Shown: one piece after another, positions 1 through 7,099 of the stretch
How positions within the stretch are numbered: the stretch's first letter is position 1
Layout of the letters: every line of letters starts with the position of its first letter
Assembly (NCBI RefSeq): GCF_035590735.1
Contig: NZ_CP141595.1
Location: 3,505,001 to 3,569,000 of the forward strand
DNA: 64,000 bases
Reading direction: 5' to 3'
Source: Rossellomorea aquimaris
GTDB taxonomy: Bacteria > Bacillota > Bacilli > Bacillales > Bacillaceae_B
Notes under the pieces: model-generated
Database searches by the model: none
Told to the model about the DNA's origin: nothing
What the model saw: the letters and a program-made list of their open reading frames with translations, nothing else
Translations under genes and position numbers: made by a program

Positions 1-342
1 AATTGAATCGCCGTTGATCGTTACAATCGTATCATCCGGTTTCTTTTTACGGGAAACAAGCAGTGCTTTACGGTGATCGTCTTTTTGAAGCTCCAAACCG
101 GCTTTAAAGATTTCTTTAAAAATATGTTCAACGGTCGAATGTTCAAATGGACCATTATTATTTTCTTTGATCAGATCAAGCATTCCTCTTTCACGAACAG
201 GATCATAGCGGTATACTCCTTGAGTCTCCTTGACACGCCCGATTTCCTGAACTAGTTTAGCACGTTCATTAATGGTGTCTAATAGTTTTAAGTTCATCTC
301 GTCTACTTGTTTTCGTAATTGATCGAGCTCTTGATTACTCAC
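1..342 (-). CDS. aroA: DAHP synthase/chorismate mutase, N-terminal part (cut by window edge)
   Basis: The visible 114 residues begin with the helical AroQ-type chorismate mutase fold: MSNQELDQLRKQVDEMN, then NERAKLVQEIGRVK, as in the bifunctional 3-deoxy-7-phosphoheptulonate synthase/chorismate mutase of Bacillus. The mutase domain lets chorismate or prephenate feedback-inhibit the first step of aromatic amino acid synthesis. The start is GTG at 342-340, preceded by AAAGGGTG at suitable spacing. The DAHP synthase domain lies beyond base 1. Its position next to the ytxJ/H/G group matches B. subtilis, where aroA lies between ytxJ and ccpA. The C-terminal half is inferred, not seen. Confidence 0.9.
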   Translation of the reverse strand, partial: MSNQELDQLRKQVDEMNLKLLDTINERAKLVQEIGRVKETQGVYRYDPVRERGMLDLIKENNNGPFEHSTVEHIFKEIFKAGLELQKDDHRKALLVSRKKKPDDTIVTINGDSI

Positions 343-547
343 AATACAGCACCCTTTCTTTTTTTATCCTGTTCATACGTAAAAACTGTTATAGTTTTAA
401 GAAAGTATGATACATTTTTGATATTGAAACTTATTATAATAGAACATATCCAAAATGTCACGATAAAATTCTTTATTAATTAGACGCTTTTAAGCGCTAA
501 AGTATTTTAGTATTGTATGAGAATAGGCTAAAGTGGGTGAACACTAA

Positions 548-2704
548 TTGAAAAATACGCAAAAAATATTTGCATTGGACATCGGAACCCGATCGGTCGT
601 CGGGATCATTTTAGAAGAAATAGACGGAATTTTTCAAGTTTCGGATATTTTAGTAGAAGAGCATAAAAAGAGAGCCATGCTGGATGGTCAGATCCATGAC
701 GTCCCAGCAGTTGCCGAGGTCATTTGCTCTATTAAAGCACAATTGGAGAAGAAACACGGCCACCTCCATAAAGTGTGTGTCGCAGCTGCCGGAAGAGCCC
801 TGAAAACGGAAACCGCATCTTCCACATTAAATATTAAAGGGAAACCCCTTCTTCAAAAAAACGATATTCTTCATCTCGAGTTAAGTGCTGTCCAGCAGGC
901 TCAAGCATTGGCTGCGGAAAATGAAAATGATACGAAGGGTTATCACTACTACTGTGTTGGTTATTCTGTCCTTTTTTACCGTTTGGATGGTGAGGAAATC
1001 GGAAGTCTCATCGATCAGCAGGGGGAAGAGGCCACCGTCGAGATTATCGCAACCTTCCTTCCGCGTGTCGTGGTTGAATCCCTGATTGCGGCATTGAACC
1101 GGGCGGGCCTTGAAATGGATGCCTTGACCTTGGAGCCTATCGCTGCGATTAATGTGCTGATTCCAGAATCCATGAGACGACTCAATGTAGCACTCGTTGA
1201 TATCGGAGCAGGAACATCCGATATCGCGATTACAAATCTGGGCACAGTCATTGCCTATGGGATGGTTCCGACAGCCGGCGATGAAATAACAGAAGCCATC
1301 AGCAATGAACTATTGCTGGATTTTCCTTTAGCCGAGCAGGCAAAGAGGGAGCTTCAGGCCAGAGAGGAGATTACGGTTACCGATATTCTTGGTTTTGAAA
1401 CGAGTTTCCCTGCTCTGGAGGTAGTGGAGAAAATTGGTCCAGCTGTAGATCGTTTAGCCGGGGAGATTTCTAGGGAGATTCTCCGTTTGAATAATGGGAA
1501 GCCTCCACAAGCTGTCATGCTTGTAGGAGGAGGCAGCTTAACACCTGTGCTGCCCGGCAAATTAGCCTCATCCTTAAACCTTCCACACAACCGCGTCGCT
1601 GTAAGAGGCGTGGAGGCGATTCAGAATGTTACCATATTGGATGAAGTAACGACAGGACCAGAGCTCGTTACACCTATCGGAATCGCCATTGCCGCTAAAC
1701 AGACACCTGTTCAATACGTCACAGCCCACGTGAACAATCAACCGGTCCGGTTATTTGAAGTAAAGGACTTAACCGTCGGGGACTGTATATTGGCTGCGGG
1801 CTTAAAACTGAGTAAATGGCACGGGGTTCCAGGGAATGGTTTCTTTGTAACAGTCAATGGTCAAGATATATCCTTACCAGGAGGTCACGGTCAGGCACCT
1901 CTTATTGAAAAAAATGGTCAGCCCAGTGCACTGGACGAAAAAATAAACAATAACGATATGATCACTGTCCATAAAGGAGAGAACGGGACTTCACCACGTG
2001 TAACGATTGGAGATCTATTAGACACCTCTACTTCTAAGCAGATTGTGATAGATGAGAACCCTTATTCACTAGCTCCACTAGTCTACAGAAACAATCAACC
2101 TGCATCCCTTGAGGAGATCATTCAGGACCGTGATTGTATCCGGATCGGGTTGGTGGAATCACTACTCGACGTGTTAAAGCATTTTGGATATGAAGAGTGG
2201 TTAGAAAGCACTAAGCCCTATCGTATTTCCATCAATGGAAAAGACACCTTCTTTCCTGTTTATAGTGGAAAACTATTCATCAACGGTATTGATGCGAAGC
2301 TTTCATCAAAGGTTCAACAAGGCGATACCATTTCATATAAACCAGGCTTTACTCCAATGTTAAAGGAGCTGCTCGCCAAGAAACAGCTCACCACAGGGGC
2401 AACTATCATTATTACTTTTAACGGTAAGAATGTAGAGCTTATGAAAGAGAGCAACCGTGTTTATCGCAATGGTATTAGACTTGAAATGGATGATCATTTA
2501 TTTGCGGGGGATACGATTGAAATAGAAGAACAACAAATAAGCCCATTTATTTTCCAGGACTTATTTAATTCTGTGGAGATCAACATGCCTTCTCATGCAA
2601 ATGGGAATTTCATACTCTTGAAAAACGGAGAGGAAACCACCTTTTATGAAGAAATTCAACAGGGGGATGAACTCGAAATCGTCTGGCCTCTATCCACACG
2701 TTGA
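548..2704 (+). CDS. FtsA/PilM-like actin-fold protein with long C-terminal extension
   Basis: This is a 718-residue actin-superfamily ATPase. Motifs are phosphate-1 DIGTRSVVG (about 11-19), phosphate-2 VDIGAGTSD (about 217-225) and adenosine loop VMLVGGGS (about 323-330). The first 390 residues resemble FtsA/PilM, where such proteins tether division or pilus machinery to the membrane. True FtsA is about 420-440 residues, so residues 390-718 are an addition; they contain several short beta-rich stretches with recurring Asn-Gly and Gly-Asp turns. No membrane helix or amphipathic FtsA tail was seen. The start is TTG at 548 behind a weak GGGTGAA. The gene stands alone and converges on the YtxH-like gene through a shared terminator. 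The exact role is unknown. Confidence 0.8.
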   Translation: MKNTQKIFALDIGTRSVVGIILEEIDGIFQVSDILVEEHKKRAMLDGQIHDVPAVAEVICSIKAQLEKKHGHLHKVCVAAAGRALKTETASSTLNIKGKPLLQKNDILHLELSAVQQAQALAAENENDTKGYHYYCVGYSVLFYRLDGEEIGSLIDQQGEEATVEIIATFLPRVVVESLIAALNRAGLEMDALTLEPIAAINVLIPESMRRLNVALVDIGAGTSDIAITNLGTVIAYGMVPTAGDEITEAISNELLLDFPLAEQAKRELQAREEITVTDILGFETSFPALEVVEKIGPAVDRLAGEISREILRLNNGKPPQAVMLVGGGSLTPVLPGKLASSLNLPHNRVAVRGVEAIQNVTILDEVTTGPELVTPIGIAIAAKQTPVQYVTAHVNNQPVRLFEVKDLTVGDCILAAGLKLSKWHGVPGNGFFVTVNGQDISLPGGHGQAPLIEKNGQPSALDEKINNNDMITVHKGENGTSPRVTIGDLLDTSTSKQIVIDENPYSLAPLVYRNNQPASLEEIIQDRDCIRIGLVESLLDVLKHFGYEEWLESTKPYRISINGKDTFFPVYSGKLFINGIDAKLSSKVQQGDTISYKPGFTPMLKELLAKKQLTTGATIIITFNGKNVELMKESNRVYRNGIRLEMDDHLFAGDTIEIEEQQISPFIFQDLFNSVEINMPSHANGNFILLKNGEETTFYEEIQQGDELEIVWPLSTR

Positions 2705-2724
2705 ACGAAAGAATAGCAGACAGC

Positions 2725-2754
2725 AAAAAAACTGGCATTTACGCCAGTTTTTTT
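2725..2754. terminator. bidirectional intrinsic terminator
   Basis: The stem AAAAAACTGGC/GCCAGTTTTTT around the loop ATTTAC has T-runs on both strands. It serves the FtsA-like gene on + and the YtxH-like gene on -. Confidence 0.85.
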
Positions 2755-2756
2755 GT

Positions 2757-3341
2757 TTATGATCCAACTTGTCCAGGTACGTTGCTTGTACGATTAGTTG
2801 GATGGATATTGTTGTTATTGTTCGTAGCTGTTGAACTCGTTGAACTCTGTGAGCTGTTTACTGAAGAAGTTGTTTCGCCTGTCACTTCATCACTTGCTTC
2901 TTTCACTTTACCGCCTATATCCTTCAATTCCTCTGCCGCTTCCTTCGTTGTAGCGATAATTTCTGAAGAATCTTCCTTTACTTGATTCACTTGATCGATC
3001 ACATCATCATTCACCTTTTCATAAAGGCTCTGTGCGTCGTTGATCGCATCCTTTAATACAGTGGAAGCCGTTTTAAGGCGATCCTGCCAGTCGTTCATAA
3101 CTCCCGATGGATTCTCCCTTACCTTTGCCACCATCCCCATTGTGGAGTCCTTCACATTGGATGTTCTGGAAGAAACTCTTTTTCTCGTTGTTTTATCAAG
3201 CATAGCCAATGCACCGCCTACTACAGCTCCCACTACCATGCCTTTTAATAACTTACCATTCTTCTCACCGGAAGTGCCGTTCATTGCAGTCGTATTTGTC
3301 GTATTACTTGTTTGAGTATTATAAGGTACAGTCTGTGTCAT
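2757..3341 (-). CDS. YtxH-like (gas-vesicle-protein family) general-stress protein
   Basis: The 194-residue protein has a Thr/Asn-rich N-terminus, a single glycine-rich hydrophobic segment (LLKGMVVGAVVGGALAML, about 32-49), an Arg/Lys patch, a long helical stretch likely to form a coiled coil (about 80-165) and a Ser/Asn-rich tail. This is the plan of YtxH proteins: small, membrane-anchored, of unknown biochemical role and stress-induced in Bacillus. The ATG start has AGGAGGA upstream. It is a second YtxH-type gene besides the one at 4545, separated from it by ytxJ and an inserted repeat element. A sigma-B-like promoter lies about 50 bp upstream. Confidence 0.7.
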   Translation of the reverse strand: MTQTVPYNTQTSNTTNTTAMNGTSGEKNGKLLKGMVVGAVVGGALAMLDKTTRKRVSSRTSNVKDSTMGMVAKVRENPSGVMNDWQDRLKTASTVLKDAINDAQSLYEKVNDDVIDQVNQVKEDSSEIIATTKEAAEELKDIGGKVKEASDEVTGETTSSVNSSQSSTSSTATNNNNNIHPTNRTSNVPGQVGS

Positions 3342-3391
3342 GAATCGTTCCTCCTAATTTACTATCATTAAATTTTATTCTTATAGAGTAA

Positions 3392-3416
3392 GTTCCCTGT
3401 ATTATGGAAAGTAAAC
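3392..3416 (-). promoter_or_regulatory. sigma-B-like promoter of the YtxH-like gene
   Basis: Read on -, GTTTAC, a 13-bp spacer and GGGAAC approximate the sigma-B consensus GTTTAA-N12-14-GGGTAT. It lies about 50 bp before the start codon. A separate, better match lies before ytxG. Confidence 0.5.
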
Positions 3417-3510
3417 ACATGGGAGGGAATTACCAAATTTTTATATGAAAGCATGCAATCTTTCTTCACTCTTTAAAAAAAATGCATAACTTCCCTCGCC
3501 ATAAAAAAAT

Positions 3511-4061
3511 GCTCTTTTCGTAATTATTGTTGTTCTTTAACATGAGATCTGCTTGGGCTCTGTCAAATTAGTATTTCTTGGATGGTGTGGGGAACTGCTT
3601 CGCTTGCAGCTAGCGTTCGGCCGAGCCTCCTCAGGAGTCTACGCAGTTCCCCACACCATATATAAGAAAATGTCGTTACAGAGCTTAAAAGTTCACAAAA
3701 ACAATCTAGAGAAAACGGAATTCGATCTCTTTACAAGAAGTTTTTAACGTGGGAGCATTGTTTGATTCATTTATTTGAAAGATAGTTCAATGATATCTTC
3801 TTGATAGTTTGTTTTAGGAACAACGCTCAACAAGGTCACAATAGGAACAATTTTATGATTAAGTATCTATATTTATAGCATTCACAATGTAGTACCACAG
3901 AGTGGATTGTAGCCGAAGGCACTTGACTCCTGCGGGAAATAGAGGAAAGGTCAAGACCCCACAGGGCAAAGCCCGAGGAGGCTTGTGCCTGGAGCGAAAA
4001 GGAACGGTCCATATCTTCACACAATCACTCGTTGAATCGCAACAAAATTTATGAAAAGAGC
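3511..4061 (+). mobile_element. MITE-like composite repeat, copy 1
   Basis: This gene-less 551-bp stretch starts GCTCTTTTCGTAA and ends TTATGAAAAGAGC, so the ends are inverted repeats (about 25 bp imperfect). Module A (3557-3684) is bounded by GCTCTGT/ACAGAGC and holds a 17-bp perfect inner stem (ATGGTGTGGGGAACTGC against its complement, from 3580 and from 3644). Module B (3895-4010) has an AGGCAC/GTGCCT stem and an inner GGGC-AAA-GCCC hairpin. The same order of parts recurs at 16753, 21438 and, inverted, at 35302. No transposase is encoded. Short open frames inside it follow the palindromes and lack ribosome binding sites. Confidence 0.75.
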
Positions 4062-4068
4062 TTTTAAA

Positions 4069-4096
4069 AAAGGACCCTGTCTTAACAGAGTCCTTT
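4069..4096 (-). terminator. ytxJ terminator
   Basis: The stem is AAAGGAC(T)CTGT/ACAG(G)GTCCTTT with a T-run on the - strand. Its tail abuts the right end of the repeat element. Confidence 0.8.
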
Positions 4097-4098
4097 CC

Positions 4099-4422
4099 CT
4101 ACAACTTATTCAATTCAGTCTCGGTAATATTCCAATGTGAAGCATTCCAGCCCGGTTTTCCTTCAATAAACAAGAAGGCTTGGGGTGATTCATGCCTGAT
4201 GCCGTATTTTTCGGCAATATGATTGGATAGCTCCCTTGACTCTTGAACGGCTAAATAGTAGCCGTCTTCCTCTTCATGCTTGTTCAGGAAGGCTTGGTAT
4301 TCGTTGAAGGCATTTGAGCTCACCGGGCAGGTTAAGCTGTGCTTCATAAAAAAGAAGCGGGAATTCGTTTCGGAAAGCTGTTCAAACTCTTGAACGGTTT
4401 CAATCTTTTGCATATCATTCAT
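4099..4422 (-). CDS. ytxJ: monothiol bacilliredoxin YtxJ (BrxC)
   Basis: This 107-residue thioredoxin-fold protein carries TCPVS at about 31-35, the single-cysteine active site typical of YtxJ/BrxC. That family reverses bacillithiol mixed disulfides on proteins after oxidative stress. A cis-Pro region (HESPQAFLF) follows near residue 80, as expected. It is the last gene of the ytxG-ytxH-ytxJ series, though a hairpin at 4496-4530 separates it from ytxH. The ATG start at 4422 has AAAGGAG five bases upstream; an ATG three codons later is a weaker alternative. Confidence 0.88.
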   Translation of the reverse strand: MNDMQKIETVQEFEQLSETNSRFFFMKHSLTCPVSSNAFNEYQAFLNKHEEEDGYYLAVQESRELSNHIAEKYGIRHESPQAFLFIEGKPGWNASHWNITETELNKL

Positions 4423-4495
4423 ACTCCTTTACATAAAATTGTGCATTATTAGATAGCCGGAGACAGACGTGCCTCTCAGCATTTTTATTCCAACA

Positions 4496-4530
4496 AAAAA
4501 ACGGTGAAGTAATCATATCACTTCACCGCC
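4496..4530 (-). terminator. hairpin terminator after ytxH
   Basis: CGGTGAAGT/ACTTCACCG with a run of T on the - strand. It may only partly terminate, letting ytxJ be read through. Confidence 0.75.
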
Positions 4531-4544
4531 CTTGGAATCAATTA

Positions 4545-5033
4545 TTATTGATTGTATGTTTTTTCAGTTTCGTCAAATGCCTTTTTTGTTTCTTCGAGCT
4601 TTTGATTCACATCTTCTGTCTCTTCTACAGGTGTTGTTTCACCTACAGCAACAGCTTGAAGCTCATCATTTGTTTCTTGAAGCTCGTTATTATTTGAGCG
4701 GTATGTTTTCAGCTTTCCAACCACATTGTTGGATTGCTCCTGTACTGATTTTGAAAGTGCAGACGATTTTTCTTTTGCTACTGCAGCAAGCTCATTGCTC
4801 TTTTCTACAGCCGTGTCTTTCCACTGACCTGTCTTTTCTTTCAGCACGCCAGCCTGCTCATTGATATCATGACGAAGGTCTTTACCGGATTTAGGAGCCA
4901 GAAGAAGAGCTGATGCCGCCCCTACGATTCCCCCGATCAGTGTTCCGATCAAGAAGTCCTTTGAATTAATATTGTTGCTGTCGTTTGTTTGATTCTGGTT
5001 TTGGTTTTGATTTTGATTGTACTGTTGTGTCAT
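4545..5033 (-). CDS. ytxH: YtxH general-stress protein
   Basis: The 162-residue protein has an Asn/Gln-rich start, then SKDFLIGTLIGGIVGAASAL (about 24-43) as a glycine-rich hydrophobic anchor, the family signature LLAPKSGKDLR, and a Lys/Glu/Gln-rich helical remainder. It is a typical YtxH. In B. subtilis ytxH is in an operon with ytxG and ytxJ under sigma-B and sigma-H control; the same order and spacing (16 bp after ytxG) are seen here. The molecular function is unknown. Confidence 0.85.
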   Translation of the reverse strand: MTQQYNQNQNQNQNQTNDSNNINSKDFLIGTLIGGIVGAASALLLAPKSGKDLRHDINEQAGVLKEKTGQWKDTAVEKSNELAAVAKEKSSALSKSVQEQSNNVVGKLKTYRSNNNELQETNDELQAVAVGETTPVEETEDVNQKLEETKKAFDETEKTYNQ

Positions 5034-5049
5034 GTAAAAATTCCCCTCT

Positions 5050-5562
5050 CTAATTGTTATAAGATCTTGCTCTTTTAATCAATTTTTCCCGAGATCGAAC
5101 TTCTTTGGATGCTTGGTTTTGAACAGCTGCATCAGGTTGACTTGGCTGTTTTTCCTGTTTTTGTTTCCATTTGTCCTTTAACTCGATAAAGGCATTTCCC
5201 CACTGAACCACCTGTGAAATTTTCCCTTGGTTACGTTCAAGTTCAGTTGAAATGGAAGTACTTACTTTCTTAACTGAGTTATTAAGATTCTGGATGGAAT
5301 GCCCTACATCTCTTACTGCATAAACAACAGTGTTCAGATCTTCAGATTTCTTCTGGATATCCTCAGCTAATAAATTTGTTTTATGTAGTAATTCAGTAGA
5401 CTCTTTGGTTACTCCCTGAAGCTGACTCTCAAGACCCGTCAATGTAGTCGAAACACTGTCCAGGGTAGAGCCTAAAGACTTCAAGGTCTTCATGACACTC
5501 ATTACTAAAATAAAAAATGCAACTGCTATTACAGCCACGCTTAGATAAAGAATGATTTCCAT
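5050..5562 (-). CDS. ytxG: YtxG, DUF948 membrane-anchored coiled-coil protein
   Basis: An N-terminal membrane helix (MEIILYLSVAVIAVAFFILV) is followed by a long heptad-like region (TLKSLGSTLDSVSTTLTGL and onward) and a basic tail, the DUF948 arrangement. I place the start at 5562 rather than the longest frame at 5577: GGAGGTG lies six bases before the inner ATG, and the five codons ahead of it are the ribosome binding site itself. It is the first gene of the ytxG-ytxH-ytxJ stress operon. It is probably a peripheral partner of YtxH at the membrane; no enzymatic motif is visible. Confidence 0.83.
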   Translation of the reverse strand: MEIILYLSVAVIAVAFFILVMSVMKTLKSLGSTLDSVSTTLTGLESQLQGVTKESTELLHKTNLLAEDIQKKSEDLNTVVYAVRDVGHSIQNLNNSVKKVSTSISTELERNQGKISQVVQWGNAFIELKDKWKQKQEKQPSQPDAAVQNQASKEVRSREKLIKRARSYNN

Positions 5563-5590
5563 ATGCGACACCTCCATGTATAGAGATTCT

Positions 5591-5615
5591 TTACCCTTAA
5601 CATAAACAAATAAAC
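5591..5615 (-). promoter_or_regulatory. sigma-B-like promoter of ytxGHJ
   Basis: GTTTAT (5615-5610), 13 bp, then GGGTAA (5596-5591) match sigma-B -35/-10 well and end about 28 bp before the ytxG start. Known sigma-B control of this operon in B. subtilis supports the call. Confidence 0.65.
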
Positions 5616-5767
5616 ATTATACTAGTATTTCTTCTTTTCTCATGAATTCTCCTGCATGAAAAAATAAAAAAATTTCTTGTTTTAGCATTTCTCATTTTGT
5701 TTCTTTCATCCATTAATAAATGTTTTAGGGTACAATAAAATGGACTATATAAAAGGGGGAAGATGAC

Positions 5768-6883
5768 TTGAAAGATCCACGAATTGAAAAGCTCGCAAAA
5801 AATTTAATCCAATATTCCGTGCAATTACAGCCTGGAGAGAAAGTATTGATCGAAAACTTCGGTTTGCAGCGGGAACTGGTGACGGCACTCGTTAAAGAAG
5901 CATACGCTGCTGGCGGATATCCTTTCGTATCCATCAAAGATCACGCAGTCGACCGCGCATTATTGATGGGGGCTCAAGAAGAACAATACAATATGATCGC
6001 AAGCTTCGAGGCGAATGTCATGGGGCAGATGGATGCGTATATCGGTTTGCGCGCAGGTGATAATATCAGTGAACAATCGGATGTACCTGACGAAAAGATG
6101 AAGATCCATGGAAATACAATCGGTAAAAAAGTACATAGAGAAATTCGCGTCCCTAAGAAAAAATGGGTCGTGCTACGCTATCCCACTTCATCCATGGCAC
6201 AACTTGCCAATATGAGTACAGAAGGCTTCGAAGACTTCTACTTCGATGTCTGCAATCTGGACTACAGTAAAATGGACAAAGCCATGGATAACCTGGTCGA
6301 GCTCATGAACAATACGGATAAAGTCCGCCTTGTCGGAGAAGGGACGGACCTTACATTCTCAATCAAGGACATTCCTGCAGTGAAATGTGCGGGACGCCTG
6401 AACATTCCTGATGGAGAAGTATACAGTGCACCTGTAAAAGATTCAGTAAATGGAATCATTTCCTACAATACACCGTCACCTTATAATGGATTTACCTTTG
6501 AAAATGTGAAATTGACATTCAAAGAAGGTAAGATTGTCGAAGCCACTGCAAACGATACAGACCGAATCAACAAAATCTTTGATACGGATGAAGGGGCAAG
6601 ATACGTAGGTGAATTCGCCATTGGGGTGAACCCTTATATCCAGCATCCGATGCAGGATATCCTCTTTGACGAAAAGATTGATGGCAGCTTCCACTTTACA
6701 CCGGGCGAATGCTACGAAGAAGCGTACAATGGAAACCACTCGAACATTCACTGGGACATGGTGATGATTCAGCGTCCTGAGTATGGCGGCGGAGAAATCT
6801 ATTTTGATGATGTGTTGATTCGAAAAGATGGACGGTTTGTCATTGAAGAGCTGGAAGTGCTGAATCCTGAGAATTTGAAATAA
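5768..6883 (+). CDS. M29-family metallo-aminopeptidase
   Basis: The 371-residue enzyme has the clan features of thermophilic-type M29 aminopeptidases: an N-terminal LQPGEKVLIEN, the acidic and aromatic metal-site region ending GGGEIYFDDVLIRKDGRF, and NGNHSNIHWDMVMI in between, where His, Asp and Glu ligands bind two divalent metals. It trims N-terminal residues from peptides in the cytoplasm. It is shorter than AmpS of B. subtilis (about 410), so ampS is not assigned. The start is TTG at 5768 behind AAAGGGGGAAG; the nearby ATG at 5763 runs straight into a stop. It is monocistronic with its own terminator. Confidence 0.85.
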   Translation: MKDPRIEKLAKNLIQYSVQLQPGEKVLIENFGLQRELVTALVKEAYAAGGYPFVSIKDHAVDRALLMGAQEEQYNMIASFEANVMGQMDAYIGLRAGDNISEQSDVPDEKMKIHGNTIGKKVHREIRVPKKKWVVLRYPTSSMAQLANMSTEGFEDFYFDVCNLDYSKMDKAMDNLVELMNNTDKVRLVGEGTDLTFSIKDIPAVKCAGRLNIPDGEVYSAPVKDSVNGIISYNTPSPYNGFTFENVKLTFKEGKIVEATANDTDRINKIFDTDEGARYVGEFAIGVNPYIQHPMQDILFDEKIDGSFHFTPGECYEEAYNGNHSNIHWDMVMIQRPEYGGGEIYFDDVLIRKDGRFVIEELEVLNPENLK

Positions 6884-6890
6884 ATTTGAT

Positions 6891-6923
6891 AAAACCACCG
6901 TCAAGATTTATGACGGTGGTTTC
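6891..6923 (+). terminator. aminopeptidase terminator
   Basis: AAACCACCGTCA/TGACGGTGGTTT followed by a short T-rich tail. Confidence 0.85.
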
Positions 6924-6940
6924 TTTATCCCGTGACTTGG

Positions 6941-7055
6941 CCTGTTGAATTCTTGCTCACATTCACCTGTTAAATTTCACGCTAATTTTAACTGCTGAAC
7001 TTTCCTCATTTTTCAACAGGCAAAAAACCGGAATTTTTCTCCTGTCAAATCAACC
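6941..7055. repeat. 25-bp phased short-core repeats
   Basis: The core CCTGTTGAATT and relatives begin at 6941, 6966, 6991 and 7041, with a degenerate unit at 7016, so the phase is an exact 25 bp. The cores read CCTGTTGAA, CCTGTTAAA, ACTGCTGAA, (ACAGGCAAA) and CCTGTCAAA. The stretch lies between two facing terminators, so it is probably untranscribed. No function is known. Confidence 0.55.
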
Positions 7056-7062
7056 TCAAAAC

Positions 7063-7095
7063 AAAAAAACCGGTTCCCATAAGAACCGGTTTTTC
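7063..7095 (-). terminator. murC terminator
   Basis: AAAAACCGGTTC/GAACCGGTTTTT around the loop CCATAA, with T-runs both ways. Confidence 0.85.
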
Positions 7096-7099
7096 CACA

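Noticed and set aside
2701..2985. Frame antisense to the YtxH-like gene
   Set aside because: It is low-complexity sequence arising from the Ser/Thr/Asn-rich tail of the real gene.
3553..3747. Short open frames within the composite repeats (also 16606-16941, 17257-17517, 21607-21864, 35345-35548)
   Set aside because: They follow the palindromes, differ in frame between copies and lack ribosome binding sites.
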